From Anaerolineaceae bacterium (lineage in GTDB: Bacteria; Chloroflexota; Anaerolineae; Promineifilales; Promineifilaceae), in the NCBI GenBank assembly GCA_002699125.1, contig PABI01000059.1:1-39397 (forward strand): a stretch of DNA of 39,397 nt. The letters are read 5' to 3'. This document shows positions 1-8,079 of this stretch, one piece after another (positions within the stretch are counted from its first letter, which is position 1; each line of letters opens with the position of its first letter). Under the pieces are notes generated by a model. The model was not told the DNA's origin. It did not search any database and worked only from the letters and a program-made list of their open reading frames with translations. Position numbers and translations under genes: made by a program.

Positions 1-19
1 AGGAGTGTCCCCCTCCCTA

Positions 20-88
20 CCCCTCCCCCTGCAAGGGGGAGGGGACAGGCTCCCTCTCCCTCTAAGGGAGAGGGCTGGGGTGAGGGTA
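20..88. repeat. Intergenic hairpin repeats downstream of the M24 peptidase
   Basis: Two adjacent perfect hairpins are visible. One pairs 20-30 with 34-44 (11 bp, C-rich against G-rich). The other pairs 52-61 with 65-74 (10 bp, CCCTCTCCCT against AGGGAGAGGG) and is followed by CTGGGGTGAGGG. The second resembles the hairpin at 17477-17518, so this is probably a dispersed intergenic repeat. It lies 9 bases past the stop codon of the minus-strand peptidase and may also end its transcript. Confidence 0.6.
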
Positions 89-96
89 TTTCTACT

Positions 97-1200
97 TTAC
101 CCAACCGTGATCAACTCGCGAGTCATGGTGGTCAGGCTGCGGTGGCCGTCGGCGGTGATGACCACGTCATCTTCAATGCGCACGCCGCCGCGCCCGGGCA
201 GATAGATACCTGGCTCCACGGTGAAGACGTTGCCCACCACCAGCGGCTCGGTGTTGGCTTCCATCATGAAGGGGGGTTCGTGCCCCTCTACGCCCAGGCC
301 GTGGCCGGTGCGGTGGATGAAATATTCGCCGTAGCCGGCATCATCGATCACTTCACGAGCCGCACGATCGACATCCTGCCCCGTGGCGCCCGGGCGAGAA
401 ACGAGAACACCCTGCTGGTTGGCCAGCTTCACTGTCTCATAAACGTGGCGCAGTTCCGGATCGAGTGCGCCGACGGCAAAGGTACGGGTGATGTCGGACG
501 GGTAGCCATCAACAATGCAGCCCCAATCGATGACCAGCAGATCGCCTTCTTGCAACGGCCGTTCCGTGGGCACGGCATGGGGCGAAGCACCGTTTGGCCC
601 GGCAGAGACGATGGGGCCAAAGGCAATCGCCTCGGCACCTTCTTCTAGCTGCAAATGGGTGAGCATCGCCGCCACCTGCTTTTCCGTCATGCCCATCTCG
701 ATTTGGGGAATCAGCCGCTCCATAGCCCGCTCGGCTACACCAATGGCGCGTTCCATGGCGGCGATTTCGTCAGCGTCCTTCACGGCGCGCAGAGCCATCA
801 GGATTGGCTCGGCGTGGGTGGTGGTGAGGCCGGGTGCATACCGTTTGAGCAGTTCCAGCTCCAAAACCCGCATGTGCAGCGCCTCGACGCCCAGCAAATA
901 ATCGGACAGCTCCAGATGGGCACATGCCTGCTGGAACGCCCCCGTGTAGCCTTCGTCATCGTTCCAGGCGAAGATGCGGTCTTCCGGGATGCCGGCGGCG
1001 CGGGCTTTCATCGCTTCCAGGCCGGGGATGACGATGGCCGGTTCATCATCGGCGGGGAAGAAGAGGACAATCGGCCGTTCGCTGACGTGGCTGTGAATGC
1101 CGCTGAGGTAGGCCATGTTGGGGCCGGGCACCAGGGCAATGCCGTCCACGCCGTGGGCCAGGATTTGGTGGGTGAGTTTGTCGAGGCGGTTTTGGTTCAT
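97..1200 (-). CDS. M24 family Xaa-Pro aminopeptidase/dipeptidase
   Basis: This 367-residue protein is a cytoplasmic metallopeptidase of the pita-bread (M24B) fold, which releases residues next to proline. Residues 1-125 form the creatinase-type N-terminal domain. The C-terminal catalytic domain carries the five expected metal ligands: two Asp in DWGCIVDGYPSDITRTF, His in HRTGHGLGVEGHEPP, Glu in TVEPGIY and Glu in GVRIEDDV. Length is normal for PepQ/short PepP-type enzymes; the sequence alone does not say whether it prefers dipeptides or longer peptides. The ATG at 1200 follows AAAGGAAACA. Another gene or operon upstream is separated from it by the inverted-repeat element at 1241-1392, so it is probably transcribed on its own. 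Confidence 0.9.
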   Translation of the reverse strand: MNQNRLDKLTHQILAHGVDGIALVPGPNMAYLSGIHSHVSERPIVLFFPADDEPAIVIPGLEAMKARAAGIPEDRIFAWNDDEGYTGAFQQACAHLELSDYLLGVEALHMRVLELELLKRYAPGLTTTHAEPILMALRAVKDADEIAAMERAIGVAERAMERLIPQIEMGMTEKQVAAMLTHLQLEEGAEAIAFGPIVSAGPNGASPHAVPTERPLQEGDLLVIDWGCIVDGYPSDITRTFAVGALDPELRHVYETVKLANQQGVLVSRPGATGQDVDRAAREVIDDAGYGEYFIHRTGHGLGVEGHEPPFMMEANTEPLVVGNVFTVEPGIYLPGRGGVRIEDDVVITADGHRSLTTMTRELITVG

Positions 1201-1240
1201 GCGTGTGTTTCCTTTTCAGGTTTCAAATTCATAATATTAT

Positions 1241-1392
1241 CGTAGGGGCGGGACGGCGCGGAATATACCTTGCCTGGCGAATTAACCTTCTTCCGCGCCG
1301 TCTCGCCTAATTCCAACCAGTTTGGGCGAGACAGGCGGGAGGGGTGGCCGTTCTGCATGGCAAAACGGTTTCCCGCCTGTCCCGCCCCTACG
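1241..1392. repeat. 152-bp MITE-like element with 14-bp terminal inverted repeats
   Basis: The ends are perfect inverted repeats: CGTAGGGGCGGGAC at 1241-1254 and its complement at 1379-1392. Inside are two more hairpins, 1252-1263 with 1291-1302 (GACGGCGCGGAA) and 1331-1340 with 1371-1380 (ACAGGCGGGA). It has no coding capacity. The outer 10 bases CGTAGGGGCG recur at 6319-6328, so it looks like one of a dispersed family. It fills the whole gap between the peptidase and the biotin carrier gene. No target-site duplication was identified. Confidence 0.65.
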
Positions 1393-1397
1393 AATGA

Positions 1398-1898
1398 TTA
1401 CGTTTCATCCAGTTCAATCAGCGGCGTACCGGCCTGGACCGATTCCCCTTTTTGGCAGTTGATGGCGCTGACGGTGCCGCTGTAGGGGGCCTGGATGGGA
1501 ATGACCATCTTCATTGATTCTAGCAGGATGAGCTTGTCGCCGTCCTGCACCTGGTCGCCAACGTTGACTAGAATGTCGGCGACGACAGCGGGAATAGTGG
1601 CCGACAGGGAGACGTCTAGGCTGGCCGCGCCGCCGCCGCGCGGCAGAACGCGCTCGTATTGGTGGGTACGGCCGTTCAGCCAAATCATCCGCTTGGTGCC
1701 ATCTTTGTGTCCTACCAGCCGCCACTGCTGGCGCGAGCCGTCAGCCAGTGTGCGCTCCAGCAAAATGCTGTCTTCACTTTGGTAAATGAGTTGGAAAACG
1801 GTGGTTTCCCCGTCCATCTCAACCCGAATTTCATCACCCTGACGGCTGGCCTGCACCGTTTTTTCGCTGTCATTTTGGCGTAGGATAAATTCTTTCAT
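1398..1898 (-). CDS. Biotin/lipoyl attachment protein (biotin carboxyl carrier type)
   Basis: This 166-residue protein ends in a biotinyl domain, residues about 95-166. The attachment motif ESMKM places the biotinylated lysine at about residue 130, within the usual hammerhead sequence, followed by PIQAPYSGTV. The first 90 residues are a beta-rich region of the type found before the biotinyl domain in acyl-CoA carboxylase carrier proteins. The carrier would shuttle carboxyl groups in an acetyl-, propionyl- or similar carboxylase. No carboxylase or transferase subunit lies in this window, which is unusual, so the partner enzyme must be elsewhere. The start overlaps the NfeD stop codon by 4 bases (ATGA), so it is the last gene of a translationally coupled chain. 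Confidence 0.88.
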   Translation of the reverse strand: MKEFILRQNDSEKTVQASRQGDEIRVEMDGETTVFQLIYQSEDSILLERTLADGSRQQWRLVGHKDGTKRMIWLNGRTHQYERVLPRGGGAASLDVSLSATIPAVVADILVNVGDQVQDGDKLILLESMKMVIPIQAPYSGTVSAINCQKGESVQAGTPLIELDET

Positions 1899-3268
1899 GG
1901 GATGGGCTGCTCCAAGACGGCCGTTTCTTCTGCCGGTTCTACTTTCACCTTCATCCCCTGTATCTGCCTGACGCGCACGTCATCGCCAAACTGGATGGGC
2001 TGGCGGGACGCCGCCTGCCAGATTTCACCCTTGAGCATGATTGAGCCGCGATACAGATCGCCGTCGGCCACAAACGTGTCGCGGGCGGTGCCGATTTGCC
2101 CCATCATGCCTTGCGAGCCGGTGAGCGGCTGCGCTTTTTGGGCGCGCACGGCAAAGGAAACAATGAAGATGAAAAATGCGGCCGTTACCACAGCGATGGC
2201 GATGGCGGCGGGAATGGAAAGGCGCACAAATTCCGGCGTGCCGGAGTTAAACAGCACCAGCAGCCCGGCAATGAGCGTAACAGTGCCGGTGACGGCCAGC
2301 GCGCCGTTGGTGGGGGTGGTTGTTTCCAGCGCCAGCAGCACAAAAGCGACTAAAATGAGCCCCATGCCCAGCCAGTTCACGGGCAGCTGTCCCAGGCCGT
2401 ACAGGCCAATGCCCAGAAACAGGACGCCGATAAAACCGGCCACCCAGCCGCCGGGATTAGAAATCTCGATGATGATTGCCTGCACGCCAATGGCCATCAA
2501 AATGGAAACGACAACGGGATTGGTGAGGGCCACCAGCAGCGTTTCGATGAAGGTGAGGGAGATGGTGGTTTGAGTGGATACGGCCGTATTCAACACCCTT
2601 TCTTCGCCGTTGATGAGGACGGTACGGCCGTTTAACTCCGCCAGCAAATCCTCTGGTGTGACAGCAACCGCGTCAATAAACCCGGCGTCCAGCGCTTCTT
2701 GCGAACTGACAGCGCGGGCCTCTTCAATCATCGCTTCACCCAGGGCCACAGCCTCCGGGCCGCGCCGTTCCGTAAGGCCACGCATGGTGGCTTTTAAATC
2801 TTCCACGGCTTTGCGGTAGGCAGTCTCGTTAATATCCGAGCCATCGGAGTTGATGGGTGAGGCGGCGCCGATGACCGTTTCCGGCGCCATCCCGGCGGCG
2901 TGTGCCGCCGCAGTGATGATGCTGCCGGCTGAAGCGGCCTGCGCCCCCTGCGGCCCGATGTAGACAATGATGGGAATCTCCGAAGCGCGGAAAAGCTGCA
3001 CCAGCTCGATGGTGGTGTCCAGCGCGCCACCCGGCGTGTCTAAAATGATGAGCACGGCGTCGGCTTCAGATTCGGCCGCTTCGGCCAGACCGCGCTCAAA
3101 ATAGGTGTGCATAATGGGCGTGACCGGGCCATCGAATTCGAGCACAACGACCTCGCTGCTTTGAGCATACACCAGCTGCGCTTGCAAGAAAGTTAGTACA
3201 AGCAAAATCAGCGCCGCACCGGCAATCCTGATTTGCTTCTTAATCGGTTTATTACTGAAGGTAATCAT
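1895..3268 (-). CDS. NfeD-like membrane-bound serine protease (long form)
   Basis: This 457-residue protein matches the long NfeD/stomatin-operon-partner architecture. An N-terminal signal or membrane segment (about 15-35) is followed by a ClpP-like protease domain (about 38-230), four to five membrane spans (about 240-385) and a C-terminal OB-fold NfeD domain (about 395-445). The catalytic Ser is in QAASAGS (about Ser113), after DTPGGALDT. The catalytic Lys is probably Lys153 in the AYRKAVEDLK helix. Members of the family cleave membrane-associated proteins such as stomatins. No stomatin/SPFH gene is adjacent, unlike the common arrangement. It has ATGA overlaps with both neighbours, Nudix upstream and biotin carrier downstream. 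Confidence 0.9.
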   Translation of the reverse strand: MITFSNKPIKKQIRIAGAALILLVLTFLQAQLVYAQSSEVVVLEFDGPVTPIMHTYFERGLAEAAESEADAVLIILDTPGGALDTTIELVQLFRASEIPIIVYIGPQGAQAASAGSIITAAAHAAGMAPETVIGAASPINSDGSDINETAYRKAVEDLKATMRGLTERRGPEAVALGEAMIEEARAVSSQEALDAGFIDAVAVTPEDLLAELNGRTVLINGEERVLNTAVSTQTTISLTFIETLLVALTNPVVVSILMAIGVQAIIIEISNPGGWVAGFIGVLFLGIGLYGLGQLPVNWLGMGLILVAFVLLALETTTPTNGALAVTGTVTLIAGLLVLFNSGTPEFVRLSIPAAIAIAVVTAAFFIFIVSFAVRAQKAQPLTGSQGMMGQIGTARDTFVADGDLYRGSIMLKGEIWQAASRQPIQFGDDVRVRQIQGMKVKVEPAEETAVLEQPIP

Positions 3269-3741
3269 GATTTTTGTTGATTTTCCAGATAAATTGCCTG
3301 ATTTTTGGATTGCTGATGCCAGGCTGCCAAAACGCGTGCCTTCAAAGTTTTTGTCATGGCTTCGGGCAAGGTGTCTTGTCCAAAAAAGGCAAACTCGCTC
3401 AATTCATCATCTTGAAGTTGAATGGCAGAAATTTCTGACTCTGATAGCGTGCCGCCATCAAACACAAACATCAAAGATTCCGTTTTTGTTTCGCACTGGC
3501 TATTGTAATCAATGACCAACAGAGGTCCGATTTCCCGATTCAAGCCAATTTCCTCAAACACTTCTCGCTGACAACATTGTTTAGGTGATTCGTTTTGTTC
3601 AACCACACCGCCGGGAATTTCCCAAACAGGTTTGTAAGTTGGTTTTACCAAAAGGAGTTCGTTTCTCTGATTAAAGAACAAACAGCCTGCACCCATGCGC
3701 TTTTTAGGCAAAGACTCATAATAAGTGTACTGTGTTGTCAT
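3265..3741 (-). CDS. Nudix hydrolase
   Basis: Starting at ATG 3741 this is a 158-residue single-domain Nudix protein. A perfect Nudix box (G-x5-E-x7-REVFEEIGL) occupies residues about 45-67 and provides the Mg-binding Glu residues for pyrophosphate hydrolysis of nucleoside-diphosphate-linked substrates. The substrate cannot be told from the sequence; the N-terminus (KKRMGAGCLFFN) is of the generic MutT-like type. A longer reading frame runs back to 3819, but ATG 3741 overlaps the histidine kinase stop codon as ATGA, exactly like the next two junctions, so I prefer it. The gene is the second member of the kinase-Nudix-NfeD-biotin carrier chain. Confidence 0.92.
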   Translation of the reverse strand: MTTQYTYYESLPKKRMGAGCLFFNQRNELLLVKPTYKPVWEIPGGVVEQNESPKQCCQREVFEEIGLNREIGPLLVIDYNSQCETKTESLMFVFDGGTLSESEISAIQLQDDELSEFAFFGQDTLPEAMTKTLKARVLAAWHQQSKNQAIYLENQQKS

Positions 3742-4994
3742 AACAGTCCAGTTGGCGGCAGTTCCAGGCGGAGGGCGATAATAAATTCGCTGCCGTGCTG
3801 GTTGCTGCTTTCGGCCCAAATACGGCCGCCATGCAGTTCCACCAGTTCTTTGGCAATTGATAGACCCAGCCCCATGCCTTCATGCTGGCGGCGCAGCGGC
3901 GATTCTACCTGGTAGAACCGTTTGAAGATGCGCTCCAACTGGTCTTCAGGGATGCCGATGCCGCTGTCTTTGATGTGGAACCACGCTTCGCGCCCCTGCC
4001 GCTGCACCTTGACGCCGATTTGGCCACCCTTGGGCGTGAATTTAACGGCATTGTTGAGCAGGTTGCCGATGATCACTTCCATCATGTCCTGGTCGATGAG
4101 AACGGGCAGATTGCCATCATGGAGGGTGACATGGACTGTTTGCTCTTTGGCTGCGGCCGTTTCATCCTGCTCTAAGTTCATATCTTGCACCAACTCAACC
4201 AAATCGACCTGCTGCCGGGTAAGCTGGGCGGTGCCTGCGTCCACATAGCGCAGGTTGAGCATGTCCTGGATGAGAGTGCGCAGGTGAACGGCCGCTTGCA
4301 GTACATTGTCAAACTGCTCCATCATCTCCGGTCCAGATTCGTCGCGGAGAAAAGAGACGTAGCCCAAAATAACGGAAAGCGGCGTGCGCAGCTCGTGCGA
4401 AGCAATGGCGATGAAGTCGGTTTTAAGCTGATCCAGCTCGTTGAGCTCGGCGTTGGCTTGCTCTAATTCATTAAACAGCCGAGCTTGCTCCACGGCGACC
4501 CCGGCAATATCGGCCAAAATGGAGAGCGTCTCAAAATCCTGCACAGAAAAATCGCCACCGCCAACTTTGTTTAGCGCTTCCAAAACGCCCACCGGCTCCT
4601 GGGCCACGTTATGCATCGGCACGCCCAAAATGGAGCGGGTGCGGAAAGCAATGGCATCATCGACGTTTTGGTTCCAACGTGAATCTTGGGAGACGTCTTG
4701 AATGTACATTGGTTTGTTTTCGGTGAGAATCGCCCCGGCAATAGAATCATCCAGCGAGACGGCCATGTTGGCCATTTCCGGTGGCACTTTGTTGGAGGAG
4801 GCTTTGAAATGAAGCTGCTGCGTTTTGGGATCCAGCAACAAGATTGAGGCAGCTTCAGCCTGGGTCAGCTCAGCGGCTTCGCTGATGATGCGGGAAAGCA
4901 GGTGGCTGAGGTTGGTTGTGGCGTTTAAAACCCGGGAGATTTCCACCAGACGAGCCATTCGTTTGGCATTTAGTTTGGGGTGCTGCACGCTCAT
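3738..4994 (-). CDS. GAF domain sensor histidine kinase
   Basis: This 418-residue soluble kinase has no membrane segment. A GAF sensor domain (about 18-170) is followed by a short coiled linker and the HisKA dimerisation domain, with the phospho-acceptor His200 in DFIAIASHELRTPL. The HATPase_c domain (about 300-412) shows the N box (NLLNNAVKF), G1 box (DSGIGIPEDQ) and G2 box (GMGLGLSIAKEL). It would sense an intracellular ligand or redox signal and phosphorylate a receiver. No receiver is encoded in its operon; the orphan receivers at 8401 and 9921 are candidate partners, by inference only. It starts the four-gene minus-strand chain and is divergent from hemW, so the promoter is probably within 4995-5099. 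Confidence 0.93.
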   Translation of the reverse strand: MSVQHPKLNAKRMARLVEISRVLNATTNLSHLLSRIISEAAELTQAEAASILLLDPKTQQLHFKASSNKVPPEMANMAVSLDDSIAGAILTENKPMYIQDVSQDSRWNQNVDDAIAFRTRSILGVPMHNVAQEPVGVLEALNKVGGGDFSVQDFETLSILADIAGVAVEQARLFNELEQANAELNELDQLKTDFIAIASHELRTPLSVILGYVSFLRDESGPEMMEQFDNVLQAAVHLRTLIQDMLNLRYVDAGTAQLTRQQVDLVELVQDMNLEQDETAAAKEQTVHVTLHDGNLPVLIDQDMMEVIIGNLLNNAVKFTPKGGQIGVKVQRQGREAWFHIKDSGIGIPEDQLERIFKRFYQVESPLRRQHEGMGLGLSIAKELVELHGGRIWAESSNQHGSEFIIALRLELPPTGLL

Positions 4995-5099
4995 AATGAA
5001 TCCTTGGTAACAGGTGATAGTTACGGCCGTTTTCTCCGGTTGTCATTCAAGATATGATACGGTATGCTGACAGCTTAGACAAGCGGCGGAGACTGCCGT

Positions 5100-6323
5100 T
5101 TGCCTGGAACAAACTCGATTCTTAAGCGATTATTCAAACAAAACGAACCGATGGAGCAACCTAACCTCAGCCTCTATTTACATATCCCCTTTTGCCGTCA
5201 TCGCTGCGCCTACTGTGATTTCAACACGTACACCAGCCTGATGGACCTGCGAGAAGCGTATGCCGACGCGTTGGTAACGGAAATGGCGCAGGTGGCCGGT
5301 GGGGTGCGCCGACCGGTGCATACCGTCTTTTTGGGCGGCGGTACGCCCTCGTTGATGCCGGCCGCAGCGCTGGAACGCATTTTGGACGGCGTGCGGGCTA
5401 ATTTTCAGTTGGCTGACGATGCAGAACTGTCGATGGAGGCTAATCCGGGCACGGTGGATTTGGAATATTTAACGGCCGTTCGCCAGGCAGGCATCAATCG
5501 GCTCAGTTTCGGTGTACAAAGCGTTATCCAATCGGAGCTGGCGCTGTTGGAGCGGGAACATGATTTTGCCACGGTGGTGGAAGCGGTGGCGATGGCGCGG
5601 CAGGCAGGGCTAACCGACTTCAACCTGGACTTGATTTACGGCGTGCCGGGACAAACCCTGCAAAGTTGGGAGCAAAGCGTCCGGGCGGTGCTGGATTTGG
5701 ATCCAACTCATCTAAGCCTATACTGCCTGACGATTGAACCGGGCACGCCGATGCAGCGCTGGCTGCTGAACGGCCGTATCCAACCGCCAGACCCCGATCT
5801 GGCCGCTGACCAGTACGAACTGGCCTGCACGCTCCTGGCCGAACGCGGCTATGACCATTATGAGATTTCTAACTGGGCCAAGCCGGGCTTTGCCTGCGAA
5901 CACAACCTGACCTACTGGCGCAACGGTGAATATTTGGGGTTGGGTGCCGGGGCACACGGCCATGCTGCCGGGGTGCGTTACCAGATCGTCAAACAGCCGC
6001 GGGTTTACCTGCGCCGCCTGGAAGAGGCTGACGCCCCAGGATATCCGCTGTCTACGGCCGTTGCCGCCAGCCACTCCGTTAGCCGCGCCGAAGCCATTTC
6101 CGATACGATGATGACGCAGCTGCGTTTGCTCAACGAAGGGCTTGATCTGGCCGATTTCCAGACCCAATTTGGCCAGTCCGTTACCGAGATTTATAACGGC
6201 ACATTAGACCAAATGCTGGATTGGGAAATGGTAATGGTGCAAGACGGCCGTTTACGCCTGACGCAAAAAGGGTGGTTCTTGAGCAACCAGGTATTTTATC
6301 GTTTCATGTTAGACGACGCGTAG
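5100..6323 (+). CDS. hemW: HemW-like radical SAM protein (coproporphyrinogen III oxidase-like)
   Basis: This protein of about 407 residues belongs to the HemN/HemW radical SAM family. The iron-sulfur motif CRHRCAYC (C-x3-C-x2-C, about residues 32-39) lies in LHIPFCRHRCAYCDF, followed by GGGTPS and the HemN C-terminal domain. HemW members act as heme chaperones; true HemN has an extra N-terminal region absent here, so HemW is more likely. I prefer the TTG at 5100 because GGCGGAG sits 8 bases upstream; the ATG at 5151 has no visible ribosome binding site but starts at the position usual for the family. The stop codon TAG (6321-6323) lies inside the repeat element beginning at 6319. Confidence 0.9.
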   Translation: MPGTNSILKRLFKQNEPMEQPNLSLYLHIPFCRHRCAYCDFNTYTSLMDLREAYADALVTEMAQVAGGVRRPVHTVFLGGGTPSLMPAAALERILDGVRANFQLADDAELSMEANPGTVDLEYLTAVRQAGINRLSFGVQSVIQSELALLEREHDFATVVEAVAMARQAGLTDFNLDLIYGVPGQTLQSWEQSVRAVLDLDPTHLSLYCLTIEPGTPMQRWLLNGRIQPPDPDLAADQYELACTLLAERGYDHYEISNWAKPGFACEHNLTYWRNGEYLGLGAGAHGHAAGVRYQIVKQPRVYLRRLEEADAPGYPLSTAVAASHSVSRAEAISDTMMTQLRLLNEGLDLADFQTQFGQSVTEIYNGTLDQMLDWEMVMVQDGRLRLTQKGWFLSNQVFYRFMLDDA

Positions 6324-6385
6324 GGGCGAGGCAGATGGATTGATCCTGTGCCATACAAATGGTCTCGTCTCCACCTGCGTCGCCC
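6319..6385. repeat. Short inverted-repeat element sharing CGTAGGGGCG with 1241-1392
   Basis: The left end CGTAGGGGCG (6319-6328) is identical to the end of the element at 1241. Arms 6324-6339 and 6370-6385 form an imperfect 16-bp inverted repeat, with 13 of 16 positions pairing. The hemW stop codon is inside the left end. It could act as the hemW terminator. Confidence 0.55.
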
Positions 6386-6389
6386 AGTA

Positions 6390-6410
6390 AAAAGTGAAAA
6401 GTGAAAAGTG
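6390..6410 (+). repeat. Heptamer tandem repeat, AAAAGTG x3
   Basis: Three perfect copies of AAAAGTG run from 6390 to 6410 without interruption. The GTG of the last copy (6408-6410) is the proposed start codon of mobA. It is one of several 7-base-period repeats in the window. Confidence 0.85.
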
Positions 6411-7007
6411 GCCAGTAAAGTGACCGTAGCAATTATGGCCGGGGGCCAGAGCAGCCGGATGGGAACGGACAAGTCATTTGTTCTGTTTGAAGGGCGGCCA
6501 ATGATTGAAACCGTTTTGCAAACGGTTGATGGGCTGGGTGATGAGACGCTGCTCATCACCAACAAGCCAGATGAATATGAGCATTTCGGTTTGCCAATGG
6601 TGGGCGATGTGTATCCGGATCACGGGCCGCTGGGGGGAATTTTTACGGCCGTTCACGCCGCCAGCCATCCCCACACGCTTGTGGTGGCCTGCGACATGCC
6701 CTGGCTGAACCGTCCGCTGCTGGAGTATATGATCTCTCTGCGCCAGTCGGCCGACGTGGTTGTGCCGCGCTGGGAAAAGTTTCCGGAACCGCTGCACGCC
6801 ATCTATAGCAAAGTGTGCCTTGATCCCATCGAGGCAAAGCTCAAGGCTAAAATGCTCAAAATTACGGTGTTTTTTGGTCAGGTGGAGGTGCGGTTTGTGG
6901 AGCGGGCGGAGATTGAGAAGTTTGATGAAGACGGCCGTTCCTTCGCCAACATCAATTCACCGCAGGATTTGAAAGAGGCCAGTAATCAGAAAGACAGTAT
7001 TCAGTAG
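6408..7007 (+). CDS. mobA: Molybdenum cofactor guanylyltransferase
   Basis: This 199-residue protein is a MobA-type nucleotidyltransferase, which joins GMP to molybdopterin to make the bis- or mono-MGD cofactor. The nucleotide-binding loop MAGGQSSRMGTDK is at residues 10-22. Downstream are GDVYPDHGPLGGIFTAV and the metal-binding VACDMPWL, both typical. Length is normal for MobA. The start is GTG at 6408, inside a heptamer repeat; GTG 6420 is an alternative and neither has a clear ribosome binding site. The last eight residues and the stop codon are encoded by the repeat arm at 6981-7013, so the C-terminus has probably been altered by that repeat. No other molybdopterin gene is in the window. 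Confidence 0.88.
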   Translation: MASKVTVAIMAGGQSSRMGTDKSFVLFEGRPMIETVLQTVDGLGDETLLITNKPDEYEHFGLPMVGDVYPDHGPLGGIFTAVHAASHPHTLVVACDMPWLNRPLLEYMISLRQSADVVVPRWEKFPEPLHAIYSKVCLDPIEAKLKAKMLKITVFFGQVEVRFVERAEIEKFDEDGRSFANINSPQDLKEASNQKDSIQ

Positions 7008-7055
7008 GTCAGTCATCCGTTAACTGACCTACTGATTGACTGAAAACTGATTACT
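6981..7055. terminator. Two 33-base inverted arms between convergent mobA and folD
   Basis: Arms 6981-7013 and 7023-7055 are inverted. The inner 12 bases (CAGTAGGTCAGT, 7002-7013) and the outer 9 (AGTAATCAG, 6981-6989) pair perfectly; the middle is imperfect. The loop is 7014-7022. The left arm contains the mobA stop codon (7005-7007) and the right arm reaches the folD stop codon (7054-7056). It probably acts as a bidirectional terminator. The arms are built of roughly 7-base units, CAGTAAT-like. Confidence 0.75.
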
Positions 7056-7935
7056 ACTTTGCTAAAGCAATTTCCGCGGCGCGCAGCGTGTTTTTCATCA
7101 ACATGGCGATGGTCATCGGGCCAACGCCGCCGGGGACAGGCGTGATAGCACCGGCCACTTCGGCAGCGCTGTCAAATTCCACATCACCAACCAGCTTGTA
7201 GCCGCGTTCGCGCGTGTCATCATCCACGCGGTTGATGCCGACGTCAATAACAGCCACACCTGGTTTCAACATATCGCCCTTAATCATTTCCGCCCAGCCA
7301 ATGGCCGCCACGACGATGTCAGCTCGCTTGAGATGTTCGGTTAGATCTTTGGTGCGGCTGTGGCAAATGGTGACCGTGGCGTTGGCTTTTTGCAGCAGCA
7401 TGGCCATCGGCAGCCCCACAATGTTGGATCGTCCCACAATGACGGCTTCAGCACCGTTGATTTCTACGCCGGCATCGGCCAACAGTTCCATACAGCCTGC
7501 CGGCGTACAGGGAATAAAGAGCGGATCGCGCCCTTTCATGGCCAGACGGCCGATATTCACCGGATGAAAACCATCAACATCTTTTTCCAGGTCGATGGTG
7601 TTGAGCACGGCTTCTTCATCCAGATGTTTGGGCAGGGGCAGCTGTACCAGAATGCCGTTGATGTTGGGGTCGGCATTGAGCTTGGCTACCAGGGTTTCTA
7701 CCTCTTCTTGCGTGGCATCGGCAGAAAGCGTGTGTCCTACCGAGTGGATGCCTAACCGTTCACACATGCGCTGCTTGCTGCGCACGTAGGTGGCCGAGGC
7801 GGGATCTTCTCCCACCAAAACGGTGGCCAGACCGGGCGTGTAGTTATGTTTTTCTTTCATTTGGGCTACGGCTTCGGCAACTTCATCCCGAACGCGGGCC
7901 GCTACTTTTTTACCGTCAATCAGTTGTGCTGACAT
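7054..7935 (-). CDS. folD: Bifunctional methylene-THF dehydrogenase/methenyl-THF cyclohydrolase
   Basis: This 293-residue protein is a full-length FolD, which interconverts 5,10-methylene-, methenyl- and 10-formyl-tetrahydrofolate in one-carbon metabolism, using NADP. The folate/catalytic region contains [14 protein letters not shown], with the conserved Tyr50 and catalytic Lys54, and [11 protein letters not shown]. The nucleotide-binding part has [17 protein letters not shown], and the C-terminal signature [10 protein letters not shown] is intact. ATG 7935 is preceded by AAAGGATG at a good distance. It is convergent with mobA, and the two stop codons share an inverted repeat. The upstream region holds a pair of ACGGCCG palindromes (about 7966-7988) that could form a hairpin. 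Confidence 0.97.
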   Translation of the reverse strand: MSAQLIDGKKVAARVRDEVAEAVAQMKEKHNYTPGLATVLVGEDPASATYVRSKQRMCERLGIHSVGHTLSADATQEEVETLVAKLNADPNINGILVQLPLPKHLDEEAVLNTIDLEKDVDGFHPVNIGRLAMKGRDPLFIPCTPAGCMELLADAGVEINGAEAVIVGRSNIVGLPMAMLLQKANATVTICHSRTKDLTEHLKRADIVVAAIGWAEMIKGDMLKPGVAVIDVGINRVDDDTRERGYKLVGDVEFDSAAEVAGAITPVPGGVGPMTIAMLMKNTLRAAEIALAK

Positions 7936-7998
7936 ATTTTTACATCCTTTTTAACATGTGGGTAAACGGCCGGGTTGTGAACGGCCGTTTACATAGTG

Positions 7999-8033
7999 AG
8001 AAAACAAAAAGGCCTCCTGGCTGGGGAGACCTT
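7999..8033 (-). terminator. Rho-independent terminator (minus strand)
   Basis: On the minus strand a 9-bp stem (8025-8033 with 8009-8017, one G-U-type mismatch) has a 7-base loop and is followed by TTTTTGTTTT. It lies 47 bases past the stop codon of the small membrane protein gene and would end its transcript before folD. Confidence 0.8.
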
Positions 8034-8079
8034 GAATTATCAAATCAATATTGCATTCGGGGGCAGCTAATCCTGGACG

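Noticed and set aside
142..1245. Plus-strand frames over the M24 peptidase (142-648, 655-1245)
   Set aside because: They are shadows of a well-supported minus-strand gene with all five metal ligands.
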